Of a stretch of DNA of 64,000 nt, positions 57,641 through 64,000 are shown piece after piece. The DNA is from Apoderus coryli (Eukaryota > Arthropoda > Insecta > Coleoptera > Attelabidae). Both the position numbers and the translations under genes were made by a program. The notes beneath the pieces are model-generated. The model worked only from the letters and a program-made list of their open reading frames with translations. It made no database searches and was not told the origin of the DNA. How positions within the stretch are numbered: the first letter of the stretch is position 1; each line of letters begins with the position of its first letter. The stretch covers positions 9,186,860 to 9,250,859 of the forward strand of contig OU452199.1 in the NCBI GenBank assembly GCA_911728435.2, given 5' to 3'.

Positions 57641-57654
57641 GCTGCTGTCTGACA

Positions 57655-58625
57655 TCATCATCAAACCATCCAAAAGGAGACCTCCTAAACCTAAACTAAC
57701 GTTTTTATTCGGCGGGCTGAGCAGGGATGGGATCTGGAATTATGCGGACAGGGTACCTACATGGTATTGCTTTTACCAAAATCATCTGCATCTTCATAAT
57801 ATACAGTGTTCTTAGGATTTTTATAGTGTGAATATCATGTAGAGTGTTAAAACATTCTTATGATTTTGACACCCACAATGCTAACACTGCTTTAATTGGA
57901 AAGAAAGATTCAAAACATTTTTTATTTTCTTTCAAAATTTACTTTAATTTTTTCTACATAATTTATTGAGCAACCTACACACATCTCCCAACGATGCTCC
58001 AAGTTTATTAACGCGTCCGGATAGTAGTTGGCGTATCTGTCAGTAACATAATTATCTTCCTACAAACCAAACTCTTAGCTTAGGAGAATAAAAAAAAGTC
58101 GATAAGGGGGGTCTGGTGAATATAGAGAGAGGTTTAACAGTTTAACCATCCTCATGGATTTTCGCATTGCCACGGCAACATTGCTAGAGGTTTTGCTGTT
58201 TTTTCAGCCCTGATGGCAATAATGGCAAGTATAATGATGCGAACTACAAATAATGCTATACATATAACGAATGAAGCTATCTACTGTCATATTTTTATAT
58301 ACTTTCGAGACATCGTCGCGACATCCACAATAGACATAGTTTTATTACAGAAAATTTGTATACATTTTCCTCAAGAATATTTTACTGGTCCTACGACAGT
58401 GCTCTATACAGAAAATACTGATACAATAAAAAAACAAACATAAAAAACTATATAAACCATTTTTATGGAAATGCAGATGGGATCGTAAGAGGAGAATGAA
58501 TAAAGTTGGTCAAGGTTTGGTCTTTTTGCTCAACTTTCAATATCGATCAGTTTCTTTCATTGCGAGCCCAATATCCTTTTCAAACTACATGACAGATATT
58601 CTAGCGATATACGGTGAGTAGCATA
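57655..58625. other. No gene recognised
   Basis: Mixed AT-rich sequence. The frame at 58213-58443 (+, 76 codons) has no recognisable domain. Confidence 0.4.
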
Positions 58626-59351
58626 TACAGTGACGACTAAAAGTCACGCATAAACTAAGACTTTTGGTTTTAAGTTGCCCGTTTTAAATAAACGCAATTG
58701 CGCTTGCTTGCTCTTATGAAACTTCCTGTACATTACTAATATTTTTGATTTTAAAAAGAAATTTGCAGAAGTAAGGCACATACGAGATCTTCCTAGAGCT
58801 GGCCGACCTCTAATTTTGTTTATTGAAGAAAATCCTCATAAACCGACTCATGAAATAGCACTGAATAACTATGTTGGAATATCATCGGTAAGAAGGATTA
58901 CAAAAAAAAAACGGAAACATCATCCGTATAAAGTACAATCAATGAGGTAAATGAAGATGATCCAGATCGTCGAGTTGAGTTTTGCAAAATTTTAATGAAT
59001 ATGGCAAATAATGATCTATTTTTATGCGCTAAATATTTCGACGAGTCGACTTTTTGTCGTTATGGTGTGATAAATGGAAAAAACTGCCACAAATTCACTT
59101 TGGGCTATTGAATCTAACACGCTATATTCTCACTCTGTCAATGTCTGAGTCGCAATTGTGAATGACCGCGTTTTAGGACCATATTTTTGAGATGACAGTT
59201 TACCAGGTCAACGTTATTTGGAACTTTTACGAAATTAATTGATTTATTCAATTATTATCAAACTATCAGTCCACTATGATTCAATTTCTCAAGTTTTTTT
59301 GGGTATTAGGACTAAAGAAAAACTCAGTAATTCTGAATTTTAAATTATATT

Positions 59352-59384
59352 GCAACGTTTCGGGCAATATGTGCACATCATCAG
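59352..59384 (-). ncRNA. Hammerhead-like motif of the PLE end, degenerate
   Basis: The minus strand reads CTGATGATGTGCACATATT then GCCCGAAACGTTGC. The CUGAUGA core, GAAA and a short ACGU stem III are present, but stem II (GTGC/GCCC) pairs at only about half its positions. PLE terminal repeats are known to carry such type I hammerheads. Confidence 0.5.
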
Positions 59385-59456
59385 GCTAAAAAAACATAAA
59401 ACCTCAATAAACTAAAAGTTGTATAAATAAAATTGACATTGACACTAAATCTTACT

Positions 59457-60023
59457 TCAATAAGTTTCTAAGTCTATGGAAAACACCCGGTATATATAGC
59501 AGTGCGGTAACCTGATCAACGGTAATATGTTTTGATTGTCATTCTGTAATGCTCTCCCTCGGATCCGGTGTTCATTGAATATCTTGTTCAACAAATTCAC
59601 AGGATAGCCATTATTTATTAGGAGACCTTTAAAGATTGTTAGATTGTTTTCTATCAAGGTGGAATGACATAGCCTTTTGACTCTCGTTAACATTGATTTA
59701 ATCAAACCTATCTTATGTGTGTTTGCAGGGTTTGAAAAGTAGTTTAAACATCGCCCCGATGATATGGATTTCATGTACCACTTCGTAACTAAATCACCAG
59801 CGTCAAGACGATGAATCATATTATCTAGAAATCGAATCCTGCAATCACTCTCAAATTCACAAGTAAACTGTAGATCCAGATGGTAATTGTTAAATATAGA
59901 CAAAATGTCATTCAACTGACTGGGATCAACGCACGCCAAAATATCATCCACGTACAATTTGATAAACTGGACAGTACTATTGAATTGAGTTAGAACAGTG
60001 GTAATCAAATGGGTCATGATCAA
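59457..60023 (-). pseudogene. Penelope-like reverse transcriptase fragment
   Basis: A 188-codon open frame; similar sequence continues upstream of 60023 to 60135 in another frame ('MTRNKSEALVSLF'). 'IKLYVDDILACVD' is the YVDD catalytic box. It is followed by 'LQFTCEFESDCRIRFLDNMIHR' and 'TKWYMKSISSGRCLNYFSNPANTHKIG..VKRLCH', the FLD and W-x-KP/S-x2-S-x-R-x-L-x-Y-x-S-x-P-x2-H-K pattern typical of PLE and related RTs. The fingers and palm with the first Asp are missing at the 5' side, and the frame stops at 59457 without an endonuclease. As it stands it cannot be active, but it shows that PLEs have been mobile in this genome. Confidence 0.88.
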
Positions 60024-60365
60024 TACTGCAAAAACTGGTGAAGAGGGAGACTAGCGCCTCTGATTTATTTCTAGTCATATACGCAATAATTGCATCAAAG
60101 ATAAAATCTACCAACTTAAGAAAGCTGGCTAACGATAATTGATTTGGATATTATGTTTCTAAATGCACATAACCCCCACATTCTAGAAGGTTCAATTTAG
60201 TTTCAACAAGCTGGTGCACGTCCACACTTTGGTATGGAGGTGCGTCAATATGTTAACGCAGTATTTCCACGTCGATCGATTGAGCGAAGGAGTGAAATCG
60301 AAATCGGCCTGCAAACTCGCCTCTATGAACTTTTTTGTTTAAGGTTATCTAAAACACAGAGTGTA

Positions 60366-60610
60366 GAAAAGTAATCCATATAGGATGCAGTGGACTGTAA
60401 TATCAATTACAATCAAAAAACACACGTCATTTCCACCAGTTTATTTAAACAAATGTGTTCTTAACTAATAGACATGTTTCGGAGTTTCAGCTCCATCATC
60501 AGCCTTATCAAAAATAGCACATTGTTGTGAAGGTTTGTTGGAAGTTTTGATTTCTGCCTTTGATTAATTAAGAACACATTATTTTTAATAAATTGGTAGA
60601 GACGTAATTG
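60366..60610 (-). mobile_element. 245-bp hammerhead-bearing insertion with 15-bp target duplication
   Basis: The direct repeat AAAACACAGAGTGTA occurs at 60351-60365 and 60611-60625, both inside the mariner-like transposase reading. The insert contains a hammerhead on the minus strand (60452-60523), bracketed by 30-bp imperfect inverted repeats (60435-60464 and 60568-60597, TTAAGAACACATT core). No coding sequence. It looks like a solo PLE terminal repeat or a small retrozyme. Confidence 0.75.
60452..60523 (-). ncRNA. Type I hammerhead-like ribozyme, PLE type
   Basis: Minus strand: CTGATGA core (60496-60502), stem II GGAG/CTCC around CTGAAA, GAAA, minimal stem III ACATGT, C17 at 60471. Proximal stem I pairs 5 of 7 positions with one G-A mismatch next to the core; distal stem I pairs AATGTG (60518-60523 complement) with CACATT (60452-60457 complement) perfectly. 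The core is intact, so cleavage is plausible but less certain than in the 525-bp array. Confidence 0.7.
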
Positions 60611-61049
60611 AAAACACAGAGTGTATCTAATTAAGCCGAACAGTATTGACGATCTAAAAAATAGAATCAGGTCATGCGTTATGTACTTTGACAAATAACC
60701 CCAGAAATTATAAGAAACGTGATCAAAGAATTGGAATCACAGCTTGCTTACTATCAACTAGTGAGCGGAGCTCATTTTTCATGATTTTTTTTTCAAATTG
60801 AATAAATTGATGACCATGTGCGTTTTGTGCTAATCAAATATTGTTAGAATCTTATGAGAATCAAAAAAGTTCAATAAGAAATACATTTGCAATCACGTCT
60901 ATATCTACTATACGATTGAAACTGTATACTTTTCAGCAACGTCAAGAACGGGCAACTTACGCCCAATAGCAACATGGGCGAGCTTTTCTACAAAAATTTT
61001 TCCTTGAGATTTTATTGAATTTGTACGTGACTTTTGGTCCTTACTCTAG

Positions 61050-64000
61050 ATTATAAGTAATAAAGGTAAGTGAAAAATAAAAGTTTTGTATTATCAATAA
61101 AAAGTCTGGAAATATGTATTGAAGCTGACAGGGAAGTAAAAATTAAATGAAGGCGTACAGATTATTATAAATGTTCTAAGTACATGCTCTACTTTTTTCA
61201 GCATTCCGACTACGACTACCTTTCCTCTCTTAATTATTAATCTTTTAAATAAGCAAAAACAAAATAATTCTACAATTCGTATTGAACATTGAAAAGCGTA
61301 ATATCAAACTTTCAGATAGGTGCATACCATTAAAAACTTTAAGTAGGATTATAGGTGTACGAAGAGGGCCGTTAACAAGCTATTTCTACCATAATCTAAA
61401 ATAATAGAGTTCCCACTGTCTATCTTAGCCACCAGGCCGTTTTCATAATAAACAACTTTATTGAATGCCGAACATACTCGACCTGATTATGTTTGATAAT
61501 AATAGTAGGTAAATTTCGCAAACATGACCAAACGAAATTACTGAATCCTCTATAGTCCTTGAATCTACTTAAGACGTGATGCCATTTCGAAAAAAACACT
61601 TTTAAAAGTAAATGCCTATTAGATATGACGGTGTAGATTGTTATTTGTATTTTATTCATATTACAAGCAGGCAATAGACTCAGTTGCAATCCTCGAAACA
61701 ATAGTTCAACCTTAAAAAGAAATTGAGATCGAATGGAATATATCAATACATTTCTTGCATCTCTAATAATGAAAGAAAGAATATATCGATACATTTCTTG
61801 AATCTCTATGAACCAGTTCATTCAACGTTTTTTATTATTATTGAAATTATAGCCCGTCTGGTGAGAATGGTAAAAAATCAATATTCGAATGCCAAATGTG
61901 TCAACATGTGTCACTTTGTATCATTTAAAAGAATTCTGCCAGATTTAGTTCATGTGAATAGTAGTAAAATAATAAATATAAATTAGTAGTTTTTTTAGAT
62001 AAAATAATGTTTCAATATTTGTTGTATTATTGTGGGAGTTGAGTAAATTAAATTTGTTGGAAAATTAAGTATATAATAATGTTCCATGTGCAAATATATT
62101 GTATGGATTTATTGAAGAAAATTTGCTGGAATATGTTTATAGTGAAGATCTTCAAATAAAGTGAAGAACCAAATTATTATAGCAAAAATAAAATAAAGTG
62201 TATGTTTAATGAAGCATCTGCGCGTGTATCGGGTGTAAATAGCGATAATTTCAAAAACAGTTAAACATTTTTTTAATTAAATTTTAATGAATCAAATATT
62301 TTTCCATACAATGGTAAGTTGAACGGTAATTGGGCATATCAGTAAACGAACTAAGACCTGAGCTTACAGCTTCTTTCCCTAATGTGCCGACAGTTTCGTT
62401 TCCATATAGACTTACATGAGCTTTAATCCATACAAAATGAATGAATTAATATTCATTCATTCATTCTTTATCAGAAAAATTCATGTTTATTTTAACACAT
62501 AAATGCGCTTGCATATTGCAATTAAATTAGAATTTCAAAAAATGCTACAACGTGAACCTTACTTTATTGGAAATATGACTAATAAATCATAATATAATTT
62601 TCTTCTTAAAATATAGCGAAAATGAATTTGGTATTATATTATGACAGAAATTGAATCTGTCTATGTTAGTAATTTAAAAATTCCCTCAAAACGTCGATAC
62701 CCAAAAATAATAACGTTATATATTGCGAGTAATATGATGTCATCATCCACGTCTTCCCTTCTTATTTACGGCACATCAAATGGAAATGGGAGGACTGAGA
62801 CACAATGTAACTTTTCTAATATTGGTTCCATCGATCGTTTGTGGCAGGTGTGATAAAGCTTCGAAAAAACAGCTGATAATGAACTTGTTACTTGTGGTTT
62901 AGTTTCAGAGTTGGACTACTGGATTCTTTGAAAGACGATTGAAATATTTGGTTCTAACAAGTAAAAACACTGAAATCTATCACCAATCTAACGCTCAAAA
63001 TTCCATCTTAATTACTAACTAAAATACAAGAAAGTAAAGCAACAAAAGCTTAAATACAATTTATTTTTTTAATACTTGTAAGTATTCTTTATTAACTACC
63101 TCATTGCAATGGTAATAATAATAATTGTAATAAGATTAAATGGTATTGCTAAGGAAAAATATGTTTACTTTCTATAACCCCTTCTTAGAATGCATAGTCA
63201 TAGCAATAAAGGTACAAAACAATTTATAAATACAAAAGTTTTGAGTGAAGTGTTTTGATCCTTTTTATAACGTTTTTGTAAAATCATCCTTATTGCGATC
63301 CTGATACAATTTTTTTGACAACAGGAGCAGAACAAAATTTTGATGATCATTTATTAAAAAGCGAAAGTCAATTTTTCCGTTAAATGAAGTTTTTTTTATA
63401 AGAAGCGACAAAATATATCTTAAAAACCATTAATTTTTCGTATCTTCATCATGAACATTCGCCTTTTTAATAAAGACAGCTCTCGACAACCCGAAAATAA
63501 GAAATAGGTAGCAGCTATTAATAGTGGATCCGACGTATTTTAAATGTCTCATTAATCTTTGCTTGTTAAAAAGAACGGATGAGATATATATATATATACT
63601 CTCGTTTTTGCGAAATTAAGGGATTATAATAGTTTAGTATGCAATAGGACCAACATGATCTCGAGAACAAAGTCCGATTTAAAAGCTTACTGGTATTATT
63701 TAGAAATTTTAAGATTACATAATTAGCAGCAAACATACATATGTATTAACTTCTAATTATTGTCTATTGACCAGTATTTATTTTCTCTGAGTATATTATA
63801 GTCCTCAAATTTAAGAAAAAGGCCTTTCATATCTGTTTAGGAAAAAATAAAGAAATTTGAAATTTTTTTAATCAACTATGTCTATGTTTATCAATCAAAT
63901 ATTATAAAATAAAAACATGTGGTATGCAGGTCAGTAGGTCACTTTCTCATGAATTGTGTATTCATGTGGGAATTGGCATCTGCTGAATAGAAGAAACGTC
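61050..64000. other. AT-rich sequence, no gene recognised
   Basis: A 133-codon minus frame (61420-61821) and two plus frames (61723-61986, 62641-62853) lack any recognisable domain. AAT and TA simple repeats occur near 63115-63135 and 63580-63600. A tandem ATTCATTC tract lies near 62455. Confidence 0.45.

Larger units (their letters stand above)
53870..57650 (-). mobile_element. Non-LTR retrotransposon interrupted by the hammerhead block
   Basis: Minus-strand RT coding sequence lies at 56550-57640 and its 3' UTR continues across the 53996-56449 insertion into 53870-53982. It ends in AAATAAATAAATTTGAATTG-type repeats at about 53871-53913. Removing the insertion and one copy of the 13-bp duplication gives a continuous 3' region. 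Confidence 0.75.
59246..60135 (-). mobile_element. Penelope-like element fragment inserted in mariner-like element
   Basis: Flanked by the 10-bp direct repeat TAATTGATTT (59236-59245 and 60136-60145). It holds a minus-strand PLE RT fragment and, towards its 3' end, a hammerhead-like motif (59352-59384). It is 5'-truncated, and the GIY-YIG endonuclease region usual after the RT is not present. Confidence 0.8.
58765..60775 (+). pseudogene. Mariner-like transposase in three pieces
   Basis: Piece 1 (58765-59245) gives 'VRHIRDLPRAGRPLILF', 'ENPHKPTHEIALN', 'KKRKHHPYKVQ', 'NEDDPDRRVEFCKILM', 'FDESTFCRYGVINGKNCH' (first catalytic Asp), 'NDRVLGPYF' and 'PGQRYLELL'. Piece 2 (60146-60350) gives 'FQQAGARPHFGMEVRQYVNAVFPRRSIERRSEIE', where the expected Asp of QQDGA is Ala, followed by a decayed third-Asp block. 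Piece 3 (60626-60775) gives 'LIKPNSIDDLKNRIRSCVMYF' and 'VIKELESQLAYYQLVSGAHF', the usual C-terminal helix. Frameshifts, the lost catalytic Asp and two insertions make it dead. Confidence 0.8.
58628..61048 (+). mobile_element. Mariner-like element interrupted by two insertions
   Basis: The left end CAGTGACGACTAAAAGTCACG (from about 58628) corresponds to the right end read on the minus strand (AGGACCAAAAGTCACGTAC, about 61025-61045). The transposase reading is interrupted by the PLE fragment (59246-60135) and by the 245-bp insert (60366-60610), each flanked by a direct repeat, and resumes after both. Confidence 0.75.

Noticed and set aside
61420..61821. 133-codon minus-strand frame
   Set aside because: Composition and content match no family and there is no supporting context; AT-rich random frames of this size are expected.
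1..64000. CRISPR arrays, rRNA, bacterial operons or prophage genes
   Set aside because: No spaced short repeats of CRISPR type, no rRNA-like sequence, and all recognisable proteins are eukaryotic transposon proteins.

Overview
The window is AT-rich animal nuclear DNA, most likely from an insect. It is built almost entirely of dead or dying transposable elements: non-LTR retrotransposons of several lineages, Tc1/mariner and pogo-type DNA transposons, a hAT-like family and Penelope-like elements (PLEs). I see no intact multi-exon host gene, no rRNA, no CRISPR and nothing bacterial. Every coding stretch I can identify belongs to a mobile element and is broken by stops, frameshifts, deletions or nested insertions.

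Layout. 0.3-1.6 kb: dead non-LTR reverse transcriptase (RT) remnant. 9.4-11.9 kb: non-coding element with terminal inverted repeats (TIRs) and TA flanks. 12.1-14.3 kb: minus-strand non-LTR RT, fairly young (one stop, one frameshifting gap). 14.85-15.29 kb: diverged single copy of a hammerhead-ribozyme repeat. 18.5-21.8 kb: hAT-like element split by a 5'-truncated non-LTR element. 27.15-28.18 kb: pogo-like deletion derivative keeping a PHD-like zinc finger. 30.75-34.88 kb: mariner-like element whose left TIR is split by a 2.3-kb pogo element. 35.64-36.85 kb: mariner. 38.4-40.3 kb: RTE-like RT C-terminus split by a second hAT-like copy with a perfect 8-bp target duplication. 43.0-44.65 kb: non-LTR element with an internal inverted segment bounded by hairpins. 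46.9-48.0 and 50.4-51.8 kb: mariner-like remnants. 49.5-50.2 kb: foldback element with tandem-repeat termini. 53.9-57.65 kb: minus-strand non-LTR element interrupted by the hammerhead array. 58.6-61.05 kb: mariner-like element interrupted by a PLE fragment and by a 245-bp hammerhead-bearing insert.

The most notable system is the hammerhead repeat at 54.0-56.45 kb. A 525-bp unit is present as 3.6 head-to-tail copies preceded by 1.07 units in inverted orientation, and the whole block is flanked by a 13-bp direct repeat, as a single insertion would be. Each unit carries a textbook type I hammerhead ribozyme with every catalytic-core base present. The ribozymes are exactly 525 nt apart, so a transcript should cut itself into 525-nt monomers. 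The diverged copy at 15.0 kb differs from the array ribozyme at 4 of 70 positions, and all four changes preserve the fold (two in loops, two keeping a base pair). This is the architecture of a retrozyme, a non-autonomous retroelement thought to move through self-cleaved circular RNA. PLE pieces, themselves carrying hammerhead-like motifs, lie 3-4 kb away and are a plausible source of the reverse transcriptase.

The other main result is the relative chronology given by nested insertions with readable target-site duplications. The remaining intervals are AT-rich sequence in which I can support no gene; a few locally GC-richer patches (about 4.1-4.45, 7.1-7.35, 22.0-22.3, 28.45-28.62 and 30.3-30.5 kb) are the only places where host exons or regulatory sequence might hide.
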